A DNA stretch of 59,225 nt from Myxococcus llanfairpwllgwyngyllgogerychwyrndrobwllllantysiliogogogochensis (lineage in GTDB: Bacteria > Myxococcota > Myxococcia > Myxococcales > Myxococcaceae): NCBI RefSeq assembly GCF_006636215.1, contig NZ_VIFM01000042.1:1-59225 (forward strand). The letters are read 5' to 3'. Numbering within the stretch: position 1 is the stretch's first letter; each line of letters starts with the position of its first letter. Positions 44,397 to 56,076 of the stretch are shown in pieces. Under the pieces are notes generated by a model. It was not told the DNA's origin and did no database searches. It worked only from the letters and a program-made list of their open reading frames with translations. A program made the translations under genes and the position numbers.

Positions 44397-45332
44397 ATGT
44401 CAGGTTCCCACAGTCACGCACCCGCCTCACCCGGACGGGCATTTGCCATCGGTGTAACCCTCAATTTGGGCTTCGTTGCAGTCGAGGCCACCTTCGGCGT
44501 CATCTCCAACTCCCTGGCGCTAGTGGCGGATGCGGGCCACAACCTGAGCGACGTCCTCGGATTGATGCTCGCCTGGGGGGCGAGCATCCTGGCCAGGCGA
44601 AAGCCGACAGCCCGCCACACCTATGGTCTGCGCAGCTCGTCCATCCTGGCAGCCCTCCTCAATGCCCTCCTCTTGCTCGTCGCCGTGGGCGGTATCGGAT
44701 GGGAGGCAGTGCAGCGCGTGGGAAAGCCCGCTCCTGTCTCCAGCGTCACCATCATGGTGGTAGCTGGGCTGGGCATCATCATCAACACCGCCACGGCCAT
44801 GCTCTTCTGGAAGGGCCGCAAGGACGACCTCAACATCCGGGGTGCATTCCTCCACATGGCTGCGGACGCAGGAGTGTCGCTTGGTGTCGTCCTGGCCGGC
44901 GCCCTCATCCATTTCACCGGATGGGCATGGCTCGACCCCGTGGTGACGCTCCTCATCGCGGTCCTCATTTTCTGGGGGACGTGGGGACTACTCAAAGACT
45001 CCGTCAACCTCGCCTTGCATGCGGTGCCGCAGAACATCGACATGACCTTGGTACGGGAGCAGCTGAACCGGGTACCTGGCGTCATCGACGTGCATGACCT
45101 GCACGTCTGGGCCATAAGCACTAGCGAGGCGGCCCTCACCGCGCATCTCGTCGTTCGAGGGATACAACTGGACGACCCGCTCCTCGACCGCATGAAGCGG
45201 CAACTCCACGATGAGTTCGGCATCGAGCACGTCACGCTCCAGGTGGAAGCAGGGCAGCTTTCCAACTGCTGCAACATCGCGCCCGCTGAGGAGCCCGTCG
45301 TGCCGCACAATGGAGAGGAAAGGCATGTCTGA
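44397..45332 (+). CDS. czcD: Cation diffusion facilitator, CzcD/ZitB-like
   Basis: Proton-coupled Zn/Cd/Co exporter of the inner membrane, about 311 residues. The ATG at 44397 (MSGSHSHAP) is preferred, with GGAGG 11 nt upstream; a GTG at 44355 is in frame with closer AGGA. Transport-site motifs HNLSD in TM2 and HMAADAG in TM5 are present, and a cytoplasmic C-terminal domain ends with CC near residue 295 (LSNCCNIAP). It overlaps the second exporter gene by 8 nt. The 220 bp upstream (44177-44396) show no clear promoter. Confidence 0.87.
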   Translation: MSGSHSHAPASPGRAFAIGVTLNLGFVAVEATFGVISNSLALVADAGHNLSDVLGLMLAWGASILARRKPTARHTYGLRSSSILAALLNALLLLVAVGGIGWEAVQRVGKPAPVSSVTIMVVAGLGIIINTATAMLFWKGRKDDLNIRGAFLHMAADAGVSLGVVLAGALIHFTGWAWLDPVVTLLIAVLIFWGTWGLLKDSVNLALHAVPQNIDMTLVREQLNRVPGVIDVHDLHVWAISTSEAALTAHLVVRGIQLDDPLLDRMKRQLHDEFGIEHVTLQVEAGQLSNCCNIAPAEEPVVPHNGEERHV

Positions 45333-45975
45333 GACGGCTACCTTGCCCGACGGAAGACTGCCGCTCCTCAAGCGGGCCAAGGCATTGACGCTGGTCACCG
45401 TGGGATGGAACGTCGTCGAGGGCACCATCGCCGTGGCCGCAGCCCTCGCTGCCAGCAGCGTGGCGCTACTCGGCTTCGGAGTGGACAGCTTCGTGGAGAG
45501 CGCTTCCGCCGCCGTCATGCTGTGGCGCCTCTCGGCGGAGCGGCGAGCTCGGCGCACTCCCGGGGAACTGGAGCAACTGGACCGCCGCGCGCATCGGCTC
45601 ATCGGACTGTCACTCTTCGCGCTGGCCGCATTCGTGGCATGGGAGGCGTCGACATCGCTTCTGAACAGCGAGCGGCCCAAGACGAGTCTCGTCGGCCTCA
45701 TTCTCGCGACCGTCTCACTGGCGGTGATGCTGTGGCTCGCGCGCGCGAAAAAGCGGACCGCCGTGGCCCTGGGCAGCCGCGCCATGGAAGCCGATGCCTT
45801 CCAGACCACTGCGTGCTGGTGGCTCTCCCTCATCACTTTGGGTGGCATCGGCCTCAACGCGGCTTTCGGTTGGTGGTGGGCGGACCCAGTGGCCGCCCTT
45901 GGGATGACGTTCTTCCTTGTGAAGGAAGGCCGGGAAGCGTGGCGGGGCGAGGACACCTGCGCTTCGTGTCACTGA
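45325..45975 (+). CDS. Second cation-efflux protein, short form
   Basis: A 216-residue membrane protein with about six helices related to cation diffusion facilitators but without the usual cytoplasmic C-terminal domain. Acidic transport motifs are FGVDSFVESASA in TM2 and MEADAFQTTACWW in TM5, in place of the HxxxD sites of the neighbour. The protein ends CASCH. The ATG at 45325 has GGAAAGG upstream and overlaps the preceding gene by 8 nt, indicating translational coupling. The pair might act together, or this one might be a regulator of the first; neither is shown. Confidence 0.78.
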   Translation: MSETATLPDGRLPLLKRAKALTLVTVGWNVVEGTIAVAAALAASSVALLGFGVDSFVESASAAVMLWRLSAERRARRTPGELEQLDRRAHRLIGLSLFALAAFVAWEASTSLLNSERPKTSLVGLILATVSLAVMLWLARAKKRTAVALGSRAMEADAFQTTACWWLSLITLGGIGLNAAFGWWWADPVAALGMTFFLVKEGREAWRGEDTCASCH

Positions 45976-45997
45976 CGCATTAGAAGGAGGCACCTTG

Positions 45998-46381
45998 ATG
46001 GAACCGAAGCTGCGAATTCGTTTCGAGAAGGAACTGCGACAAGCCTCCGAGGCCGAGGCCCGAGGCCACTTCCAGTTGGCGTGGCATTCGCTGGAACGCG
46101 CTCACATTCTGAGCCAAGCCCACGCGCGGCCTCATCTTCAGGTCCACGGAGCAATGTTCTGCTTCGCATGGAGGAGAGGAAACCTGAGCGAGTTGGCCGG
46201 ACAGTTGCCCCGATTGCTGCTGGCCGCCCCTGGCTCCTGGCTCGGGCGCGCTCCCCTGGGCAATACCGGAGGCGCCAACGTGGGCATCTTCACGCCCATG
46301 CCCATCCCAGATGACCTCCAGGCCATCTTCCAAGAAGCTGCCCGGCAGGAAGGGCAAGAGCCCCACAGGCAGGCCCCTTGA
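45998..46381 (+). CDS. DUF3703 family protein
   Basis: A 127-residue cytoplasmic protein. Sequence AWHSLERAHILSQ, the WRRGNL segment, and LGRAPLGNTGGANVGIF then PMPIPDDL match the DUF3703 pattern. Family members repeatedly sit beside metal exporters and ArsR-type regulators, but no activity is known. The ATG at 45998 has AAGGAGG 7 nt upstream, while a TTG one codon earlier is unlikely. It follows the second exporter gene by 22 bp, so the three genes form one unit. Confidence 0.8.
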   Translation: MEPKLRIRFEKELRQASEAEARGHFQLAWHSLERAHILSQAHARPHLQVHGAMFCFAWRRGNLSELAGQLPRLLLAAPGSWLGRAPLGNTGGANVGIFTPMPIPDDLQAIFQEAARQEGQEPHRQAP

Positions 46382-46460
46382 ACGAGGTGAATCCGTGCGC
46401 CAGCAAACCGTGACCCCCAGCCGTATTGCCTTCCTCCGCTAAAGTCACTACGAAGACACC

Positions 46461-46790
46461 GTGCTGCGCCTTCTGATGTTCATCGTGCTGGTCAACGGCC
46501 TCGTGCCTTCCTTCGGGGAGGCCGTCGAGATGGCCGTTCACTACGCGGCGTCCGGGCATCTCGCGCACTCCATTGCGGACGAGTCGGACCTGGGAGAGTC
46601 CAGCCGGGAGCACGGCTGTGGCCCAACCGAGCACCATTGCGGGTGCTGCCCCAGCCAGTCCGTCATTCCTGAATCCCTGCCCTCACCGGGTTGGGCCATT
46701 ACGGTCAAACCGCCGAAGATTGTCGGGCAGAACCAGGAGGCGGCCGAGGAAGTGCGTCCCCGCCTCCTGCGTCCGCCCATATCGGCCTAA
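46461..46790 (+). CDS. Short exported Cys/His-rich protein, CzcI-like (third of three)
   Basis: A 109-residue protein from a GTG, with a hydrophobic N-terminus (LRLLMFIVLVNGLVPSFGEA), an acidic His region, a cluster HGCGPTEHHCGCC, a Pro-rich stretch and a C-terminus LLRPPISA. It precedes the czcCBA-like operon. Of the three such proteins here it is closest to proteobacterial CzcI because it mixes His and Cys. Family membership is inferred from layout and position; an alignment would be needed to confirm it. Confidence 0.6.
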   Translation: MLRLLMFIVLVNGLVPSFGEAVEMAVHYAASGHLAHSIADESDLGESSREHGCGPTEHHCGCCPSQSVIPESLPSPGWAITVKPPKIVGQNQEAAEEVRPRLLRPPISA

Positions 46791-47123
46791 CGGCCGGTTC
46801 GTGCGCCCCTTCACCTCCAGCCGTGCTGTGGCCGTGACGTCCTGCGGCCATGCGCGTGCGGCGATTTTCGCACGCTTGCGGGGACTCTCGCTTCGAGAGA
46901 CCAGGAGCTAGGCCACGCCTTCGCGCCGATGACGCGCGAACGGACCGGACGCATGTGCCTGCTCAGGCGTGCCCGGTACCGCCGTGCGCGGCGCCGGCCT
47001 TGGGCCATCTCTCATCCACTCATCAGCTGCGGCTGACGCTGCAGGTGTGCTCGCGTCCTGACGGTCTGACTCCGTCGGTTCCGCACATCCTCCAGCCCGG
47101 GCGCGGCTCTACCTCTTTTCATC
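46791..47123. other. Gap before the czcCBA-like operon
   Basis: No gene is supported in these 333 bp. A TGTGGCC...TGCGG stretch near 46840 resembles a -24/-12 promoter but has 12 nt between GG and GC, so it is not counted. The operon promoter probably lies here, but no box is clear. Confidence 0.4.
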
Positions 47124-48371
47124 TTGGTGAGCTTCGTGTCTCCATCAATCCGTCTCACAAGTCTGCTCCTGCTCCTGCTCCTGCTCGTCGCGGTGCCGGC
47201 CTTCGCGGCCCGCCCTCTCACGATGGAGCAAGCCGTGGCACTCGCACTCGAGCGCAGCCCCCGACTCATTTCCACCCAGGCCGATGCCGCCGCAGCTCGA
47301 GCTCAGCTTTCGGGAGCATCCCTCCTGTTCCAGACCAATCCAGACCTACAAGTCGCCATCGGCCCACGCTTCCGCGCGAGTGGGAACAACGTCGACGTGG
47401 GCGCCGGGGTGAGCCAACAACTGGAACTCTTCGGCCAGCGCGGAGCGCGCAGGGACGCCGCAGCGGCGACACTTTCCGCGAGCGAGTCCCGCCTCGCGGT
47501 CTCTCAGGTAGAGCTCGCGGCCGAAGTGCGCCAAGCCTTCGGCAGGGCCCTAGCGGCCGAGCAGGAACTGCAGTTGGCCAATGATGCACTCGTACTCGCA
47601 GAGCAGGGCCGGGATGCCGCTGAGCAGCGACTGCAGGCTGGAGCCGCCTCTCGCATCGAAGTGAACACCGCGCGGGTGGCGCTGGGCCAGACCCAGCGTG
47701 CCCGTGTTCGCGCCGTCCAGCGCCGGACGCAGGCCCTCGGAGAGCTGCGACTGCTGCTGGGCATCGAACCAACTGATGACATCGCACCCGAAGGGAACCT
47801 GCGCGCGGAGGCGGCCGCGCCCCCAATCCTTTCCGTCCTCCTGGAGCGAGCGGCGGCGCAACGCGCGGACCTGAAGGCAGCCAAGGCCGAGTTGGAGGCA
47901 GCCCAGGCAGAGGTCCGGCTCGCCAGCCGGGGGGCGCTACCCCGCCCTCGATTGGGGGTGAGCTACAGCCAGGAGGAGGACGCCCAAATCGTCCAGGGCA
48001 CACTCGGCATCGACCTGCCCCTCTTCAACCGCAACCAAGCGGCGCGAGGGATTAGCACGGCACGGGCGGTCCAGGCGGAGCGGGCGCTCGCCGCCACCGA
48101 ACGCTTCGTGCGTTCCGAGGTGGTGCTCGCCCTGGAGCGCTACCGCACTGCCCTGTCAGCCGCAGAGGTGTTCGGCGGCGATGTGATGGCGGCCGTGCAA
48201 GAGAACTTGAAGCTGGTCAATGAGGCCTATCGAGCCGGGAAGGTGGACTTCCTGGAGCTGCTCATCATCCGGCGCGAGGCCCTCGATACGAGCCGCAGCT
48301 ACATCGAGGCCCTTGAGGAACTCAACGCCGCGGAGGCCCAACTCAAGAAAGTGGTGGGGAACATCCAATGA
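47124..48371 (+). CDS. czcC: TolC-family outer-membrane factor, CzcC-like
   Basis: Outer-membrane channel of the divalent-metal pump, 415 residues. Starts TTG 47124, GTG 47127 or GTG 47136 are possible; all open a signal peptide with a run of eight Leu (SLLLLLLLLVAVPAFA), encoded by a short CTGCTC repeat. TolC repeats at MEQAVALALERSPRLISTQADA and ERAAAQRADLKAAKAELEAAQ. The domain end LELLIIRREALDTSRSYIEALEELN is typical of CzcC. It overlaps the adaptor start by 4 nt. Confidence 0.85.
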   Translation: MVSFVSPSIRLTSLLLLLLLLVAVPAFAARPLTMEQAVALALERSPRLISTQADAAAARAQLSGASLLFQTNPDLQVAIGPRFRASGNNVDVGAGVSQQLELFGQRGARRDAAAATLSASESRLAVSQVELAAEVRQAFGRALAAEQELQLANDALVLAEQGRDAAEQRLQAGAASRIEVNTARVALGQTQRARVRAVQRRTQALGELRLLLGIEPTDDIAPEGNLRAEAAAPPILSVLLERAAAQRADLKAAKAELEAAQAEVRLASRGALPRPRLGVSYSQEEDAQIVQGTLGIDLPLFNRNQAARGISTARAVQAERALAATERFVRSEVVLALERYRTALSAAEVFGGDVMAAVQENLKLVNEAYRAGKVDFLELLIIRREALDTSRSYIEALEELNAAEAQLKKVVGNIQ

Positions 48372-49666
48372 ACGTTCACACGAATCTGTCCATCGTCCTC
48401 GCGACGGCCCTTCTTCTGACCAGTTGCTCCGACAAGAAGGTCGCCCCCCCCTCCGGTGAAGCGACGACGGCCCCGTCCGGCAAGGAGACGAAGGGCAAGC
48501 CCCACGCCGAAGAAGAGGGCCACGACCACGAGAAGGAAGAAGGCGAACCCCATGGTGAGGGGGAAGAAAAACATGACGAGGTCATCACCCTCACGCCAGA
48601 GGCGCTGCGCTCGGCGCAGCTCCAGTTGGCCCAGGCGGAGGCAAAGCCCCTCGTAACCGGCCTCATCGTGCCAGCGCGTATCACCTTCACCCAGCAAGGC
48701 GTAGCCAGAGTGGCCTCCCGCGTTCCGGGACGACTCGCCACCATCCAGGTAGCTCTCGGCCAGAAGGTGAAAAAGGGGGAAGTGCTGGGCCATCTCGAGA
48801 GCCCTGAGCTTGGCCAGGCACGAGCGGACTACCTCTCCGCCGCGACCAAGGCGCGCGTGGCGGAGCAGAACTTCCGCCGGGAGAAGGAGCTGCTCGCCAA
48901 GGGAATCACCAGCGAGCGGGACATGCGTGAGGCGGAGAGCACCTTCGTCACCGCCGAGGCGGAGCGCAACGCCGCCGACGGCCGGCTTCATGCGCTCGGC
49001 CTCTCCGACGGGGAAATCTCCACGCTGCGTGGCAACGAGCACTACAGCTCGCGCTTTCCAGCCATCAGCCCCCTGACAGGCACGGTGGTGGAGATTTCGG
49101 GCACGGTGGGCCAGGCGGTGGAGGCGGCCACGTCCCTCTTCACGGTGGCGGACCTCACGGAACTCTGGGTGCAGTTGGACCTGACGGAGTCTCAGCTCCC
49201 GCAGGTCCATGCCGGTCAGCCGGTGGAAATCACCGTCCAAGCACGCGCGGGCCAGCGCTTCACGGGCCGCGTGGACTACATCGGAGACGTCGTCGATGAG
49301 AAGACTCGCACCATTCCGGTACGAGTCGTGGTGTCCAACACCGAAGGTGCGCTCAAGCCGGGCATGTTCGCCCAGGCGGAAATCGCCACCACCTCGGGAG
49401 CGACACGAGACTCGGGCTCCGCCTCGCCCACACGCATCGTTGTCCCACGAGAGGCCGTGCAAAAGGTCGGCGAAGAGCAGGTGGTCTTCGTTCCAGCCGG
49501 CGAGAACCGCTTCCGCCCCGTCGAGGTCCAGACTGGCGCCAGCTCCGCCCAGGACGTGGAAATCCTCTCAGGTCTTCAGCCCGGTACCTCCTTCGTCACG
49601 CAAGGAGCCTTCATCCTCAAGTCCGAGCTCTCGAAGGAGAGCATGGGCGAGGGCCACTCCCACTAG
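48368..49666 (+). CDS. czcB: Periplasmic adaptor lipoprotein, CzcB-like
   Basis: Membrane-fusion lipoprotein of 432 residues (lipobox ALLLTSC). A His/Glu/Lys-rich segment (about 45-70, EEGHDHEKEEGEPHGEGEE) follows the anchor, as in CzcB proteins. The core is complete: RVASRVPGRLATIQVALGQ, the helical hairpin (QNFRREKELLAKGITSERD), ISPLTGTVVEISGTVG, LTELWVQLDLTESQL, LKPGMFAQAEI. It ends GEGHSH. It overlaps the TolC stop as ATGA and is 9 nt before the pump gene. Confidence 0.88.
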   Translation: MNVHTNLSIVLATALLLTSCSDKKVAPPSGEATTAPSGKETKGKPHAEEEGHDHEKEEGEPHGEGEEKHDEVITLTPEALRSAQLQLAQAEAKPLVTGLIVPARITFTQQGVARVASRVPGRLATIQVALGQKVKKGEVLGHLESPELGQARADYLSAATKARVAEQNFRREKELLAKGITSERDMREAESTFVTAEAERNAADGRLHALGLSDGEISTLRGNEHYSSRFPAISPLTGTVVEISGTVGQAVEAATSLFTVADLTELWVQLDLTESQLPQVHAGQPVEITVQARAGQRFTGRVDYIGDVVDEKTRTIPVRVVVSNTEGALKPGMFAQAEIATTSGATRDSGSASPTRIVVPREAVQKVGEEQVVFVPAGENRFRPVEVQTGASSAQDVEILSGLQPGTSFVTQGAFILKSELSKESMGEGHSH

Positions 49667-49675
49667 GCGGGCGCC

Positions 49676-52833
<3,158 letters not shown>

Positions 52834-52837
<4 letters not shown>

Positions 52838-53175
52838 AGGAAATCAAAGCCATCATCCAGCCCTTCAAGGTCAGTGAAGTCACCGACGCGCTTGAAGCCA
52901 TCCCCGGCGTGGGTGGCATCACCGCACTGGACGTACGCGGCTTCGGCCACCAGCGCGGGCACAACGGCATGGAGGCCCGCGCACACGGGTCACTCAATTA
53001 TCTGCCCAAGGTCATGCTGCTCTTCGTCATCCCGGACTTGCTCGTTGATACCGCGCTCGCCACCATCCAGCGGCATGCGCATACGGGCAACATCGGAGAT
53101 GGAAAGGTGTTCGTCTCCCCTGTTGAGGACGCGCTCAGGGTGAGAACCGGGGAGAGGGGCGAATCGGCGCTCTGA
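52834..53175 (+). CDS. PII-like signalling protein of the metal-efflux-linked group
   Basis: A trimeric ferredoxin-fold PII protein of 113 residues: MKEIKAIIQPFKVSEVTDAL, T-loop DVRGFGHQRGHNGMEARAH, and the C-loop signature GDGKVFVSPVEDALRVRTGE. The T-loop lacks the Tyr that is uridylylated in GlnB/GlnK. PII proteins of this kind coupled to czcA/cusA genes have been described as a distinct group (PII-NG), apart from nitrogen control. The GTG start overlaps the pump stop, so it is made together with the pump. It may gate the pump by nucleotide binding; this is not shown. Confidence 0.88.
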
Positions 53176-53518
53176 GCCCTCTTCTCTGCGGCCGAACTGC
53201 GAGCCAGGGTCCTCACGGGAAGGGGCAGACGCGCCGAAGCCCGTGGTGCGGCCCATGGGGGGGTGGCATGGGGTCCCACATGCCTCCCTACCCCGTACGA
53301 CACGTCCCCACACTCTCCCCTTCTGAAGGATTCTGGACGCCATCCCCAACCCGCGATATTCGGGCAAACGGCCGCAGGGAAGTTTGCGGACACTCAATCG
53401 GACCCCGAATTTTCCCGACTTCGCCTAACCCCAGGATTTTTCTCGTGTTTTCCGTCGCAGTCTCTGGAGAGGGCGCAGAGAACGAGTTCGCGCAGGGCTT
53501 CGTTCGGGGAGCTACTTG
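53176..53518. other. Gap after the PII gene
   Basis: No gene is supported. Short open frames here have no family resemblance and no ribosome binding site. The region is less GC-rich after about 53400. No tRNA or other structured RNA was recognised. Confidence 0.45.
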
Positions 53519-53549
53519 AAAGGCCCTACCAACCGGTAGGGCCTTTTTT
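53519..53549. terminator. Strong bidirectional intrinsic terminator
   Basis: AAAGGCCCTACC (53519-53530) and GGTAGGGCCTTT (53535-53546) form a perfect 12-bp stem with an AACC loop, followed by a T-run to 53549 and preceded by A residues, so it can work on both strands. It is the clearest intrinsic terminator in the window. It separates the metal cluster from the IS66 element. Confidence 0.9.
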
Positions 53550-53642
53550 GTTTAACACGGGCCTCGCGATGACATCGTGGGGTCTTCGTGTTTAAGCCCC
53601 TGAACTCCAAGGGATTTTGCCCAGCAGTGCTGAGAACGGCAC

Positions 53643-53663
53643 TAACCGACCGACGGCGGGCGT
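53643..53663. repeat. IS66 left inverted repeat
   Basis: 21 bp, perfect inverse of 56020-56040; begins TAACCGACC and ends GGCGGGCGT. Confidence 0.9.
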
Positions 53664-53758
53664 TCTGGGGGCACACCACCGCCCCTCGCGGTGGCCCATG
53701 GCCCTGGTCGCCGCGCCGACTTGAGCGATGTCTGCGAGCACCAGACGCAGGCGGCCAT

Positions 53759-55231
53759 TCAGGATGAGTCGGCTGGCGCCGGTGACCAGCGGTGCGGAAG
53801 CAGTTCGTCCAGGCGGGAGGCTGGATGCGAGCCGAACCGCGGCAGCACATCAGCCAGGTACGCCTCGGGGTTGACGCCGTTGGCCTCGCACGTGGCGACG
53901 AGAGACGCGAGCCCCGCGAGGTGCTGGCCAGCCTCGTCGCTGCCGACGAAGAGGTAGTTCTTGCGGCCCAAGGCCATCGCCCGCAGGGCCCGCGCGGAGG
54001 CGTTGTTGTCGAGCGGCAGCGAGGCGTCCTCGAGGAAGCGTGAGAGGGCCGCCCACTGGCCTTGGGTGTAGCGCAGTGCGAGCCCCATTGGCCCCCGCGG
54101 CGGGTGCCGCGGCAGTTGCTCCGCGAGCCACGCGGCGAAGGCTTCGAGTACCAGCGCACTGCGCTCACGACGCAGCGCCAGGTGCTCGGGCCCTCCCAGC
54201 ACGCCGCGCTACATGGCCTCGTGCTCGACGCGGTAGAGGGCCAGGATGAAGTCGAGCGCGTGCCTGGCCTCGGGCGCGGTGGCTTGCGCGTCGAAGAATT
54301 TGCGGCGCACGTGCGCCCAGCACACCACGCGCGTGCGGCCCTCGGGCAGGGTGACGCGGTTGTAACCCGTGTAGCCGTCGACGAGCAGGTAGCCGCGCGT
54401 GCCGCCCAGGACGGCCTGGGGCGTCGCACCGCTGCGACTGGGACTGTGCACGTAGGCGATGAGGCGCTCGGTCCGGAAGGTCCAGACGTAAGCCCGGCGC
54501 GTCTTGCCCTCATCGAGCACGCGCTGCGGCGTCTCGTCCGCGCGCACCAAGGGGGCCTGGCGCACCAGGGCGAGCAGTCGCGCCGACAGCGGCGCGGTGG
54601 CAGCTGCAACGGCATGAAAGAGGTCACACAGCGTCGTGCGCGCAATAGGGGCACCCGCGCGTGCGAGCGCCTTCGCCTGGCGGTAGAGGGGAATCGCGTC
54701 GCACACCTTCGCAGTCACCAGGTGGGCCAGCAGCCCGGGGCCGTAGTGGCCCTGCTCGAGGGCCTTGGGCGCCATGGCCGTGACAATGCCCTGCCCACAC
54801 CGGCATACGAGCGTCTCCTGCACGTGCACCTGTCGCTCGAGGCGCGCCGGGACGTACTCGAGGACGCCCGTCCGCTTGCCGGGGCCCAGGCGCCTGAAGT
54901 CCGTGCCGCCACACGCCGGGCAGCGACGCTCGGCGGCAGGGACTCGATGGTGGACGATGCGCTCGGGAAGGGAGGCGCGCGCCTGGCGCCGCTGCTCGCG
55001 CAGCTTCAGCGTCGCGGCCCGCGCCCCGGCGCAGTCACCTGACGCGAGCCGGAGCTCGTCCTGGATGCTCGCCATCTTCTCGCTCCGCTTGCCGAAAAGG
55101 GCACGCTGGAGCTGAGCAAGCTGGGCTTCGAGTCGGGCGACACGCTCCCGGAGGTGGGCGTTCTGAGCCTCGAGCCGCTCGGCTCTCTCTCGCCAGTCGC
55201 ACCGGTGCGCCTCCTGGGGCTCTTCTGCCAT
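53759..55231 (-). pseudogene. tnpC: IS66 transposase TnpC, interrupted by an amber codon
   Basis: DDE transposase. From the ATG at 55231 it shows an N-terminal leucine-zipper segment (LEAQNAHLRERVARLEAQLAQLQRALFG), the Cys zinc finger (CPACGGTDF ... CRCGQ), catalytic Asp in VRADETPQ and VDGYTGYN, and AHVRRKFFD. At 54209-54211 a TAG follows EHEAM; the same frame continues at once with RGVLGGPEHLALRRERS to 53759, including the catalytic end (LPLDNNASARALRAMALGRKNYLFVGSDEAG). One nonsense codon therefore splits an otherwise complete protein of about 490 residues. Suppression or a sequencing error cannot be excluded. Confidence 0.85.
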
Positions 55232-55629
55232 CGCTCCGGGGAAACAAGCTGCCCGGTGGAGACCTTCTCGACGCTCTCTGGAGGCGCCCACCTGGCTGGC
55301 CTGCGGACGTGCGTGACGTCCAGGCCGTCCAGCAGCATCGACAGCTGGGTGGCATCGAGCTGGGCGCCGAGCAACTCCTCGCCGATGGTTGGCACCTTGA
55401 AGCGGCCCTTCTCCAGTCGCTTGTACGTCAGCACGAAGCCGCCCGCGTCCCAGCTGAGGACTTTCACCCTGTCTCCTCGGCGCGACACGAAGACGAAGAG
55501 GTGGCCCGCATAGAGGTCCTCCTGCCACGCCATGCGCACGACGGCCGCCAAGCCATCGATGCTCTTGCGCATGTCGACGGGCTCTCGCGCCAGCAGGATG
55601 CGCACCGTCCGAGGAAGCCGTAGCAACAT
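55006..55629 (-). CDS. tnpB: IS66 accessory protein TnpB
   Basis: The first ~115 residues are the standard TnpB (VDMRKSIDGLAAVVRMAW, LFVFVSRRGDRVKVLSWDAGGFVLTYKRLEKGRF, with LLDGLD near the end). No stop follows the normal end, so the frame runs another ~90 residues inside tnpC in a different frame, with shadow-like Ser/Arg/Pro composition. The family's usual length suggests the functional part ends near 55270. Its ATG overlaps the tnpA stop (TGATG). Confidence 0.8.
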   Translation of the reverse strand: MLLRLPRTVRILLAREPVDMRKSIDGLAAVVRMAWQEDLYAGHLFVFVSRRGDRVKVLSWDAGGFVLTYKRLEKGRFKVPTIGEELLGAQLDATQLSMLLDGLDVTHVRRPARWAPPESVEKVSTGQLVSPERWQKSPRRRTGATGEREPSGSRLRTPTSGSVSPDSKPSLLSSSVPFSASGARRWRASRTSSGSRQVTAPGRGPRR

Positions 55630-55985
55630 CAGGTGCTCGCCGCCGTGCCCGCACTCGCGAGGGTTGCGAGGAGCCGCGCGACGTAGGCCGTGTCCGCGCC
55701 CACCGGGAAGCGCAGCACGAGGCCGCCCACGGTGGCGACTTCAAAGAAGCTCTTCAGCGCCTGCGGCGCGGGCGACGCTACAACCTCCAGAGGGAGAAAG
55801 GCGGCGACCGATTCGGCAGCCAATTCTGACGCCCGGAGGCCCCGCTTCTTGCGCTTCTTGTAGAGCCAGTACTGCAGCGTGCCCAAGGGCAGGTCGTGCT
55901 TGGCCACGAATTCCTTCTGCTGTAGCCCACTCGTCTCGAATTCCTCCACCAACTTCGGCCACTCATCCGGATTGGGTCGTCGCAT
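55629..55985 (-). CDS. tnpA: IS66 accessory protein TnpA
   Basis: A 118-residue helix-turn-helix protein at the 5' side of the IS66 cassette. RPNPDEWPKLVEEFETSG, LQQKEFVAKHDLPLGTLQYWLYKKRKK and a C-terminal beta part (VGGLVLRFPVGADTAYVARLLATL) match IS66 TnpA. It starts 34 bp inside the right inverted repeat and overlaps tnpB by 1 nt. Confidence 0.85.
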   Translation of the reverse strand: MRRPNPDEWPKLVEEFETSGLQQKEFVAKHDLPLGTLQYWLYKKRKKRGLRASELAAESVAAFLPLEVVASPAPQALKSFFEVATVGGLVLRFPVGADTAYVARLLATLASAGTAAST

Positions 55986-56019
55986 GCCCCAAGAACCCGC
56001 AAGGCGCGCTCAACTCAGG

Positions 56020-56040
56020 ACGCCCGCCGTCGGTCGGTTA
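56020..56040. repeat. IS66 right inverted repeat
   Basis: 21 bp, perfect inverse of 53643-53663; ends GGTCGGTTA. Confidence 0.9.
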
Positions 56041-56076
56041 CAAGGCGTCTCATTTCAGCGCCAATCTCAGGCGAAA

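Larger units (their letters stand above)
53643..56040 (-). mobile_element. IS66-family insertion sequence
   Basis: Carries tnpA-tnpB-tnpC in IS66 order on the minus strand between perfect 21-bp inverted ends (53643-53663 and 56020-56040, beginning TAACCGACCGACGG). IS66 ends usually read GTAA; here the next base outward is C on the left and fits G only on the right. The 8-bp flanks (AACGGCAC and CAAGGCGT) are not duplicates. tnpC carries an in-frame amber codon, so the copy is probably immobile on its own. Confidence 0.88.

Noticed and set aside
53400-53560. Possible tRNA or structured RNA in front of the strong terminator
   Set aside because: No acceptor/T-arm pairing or GTTCGA-type T-loop in the right place could be folded from the sequence; only the terminator stem is convincing.
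53263-53595. 110-residue open frame before the IS66 element
   Set aside because: It runs through the terminator hairpin, has no ribosome binding site and no protein-like pattern.
53635-56048. Target-site duplication around the IS66 element
   Set aside because: The 8-bp flanks AACGGCAC and CAAGGCGT do not match, even allowing for a 1-bp shift of the ends.
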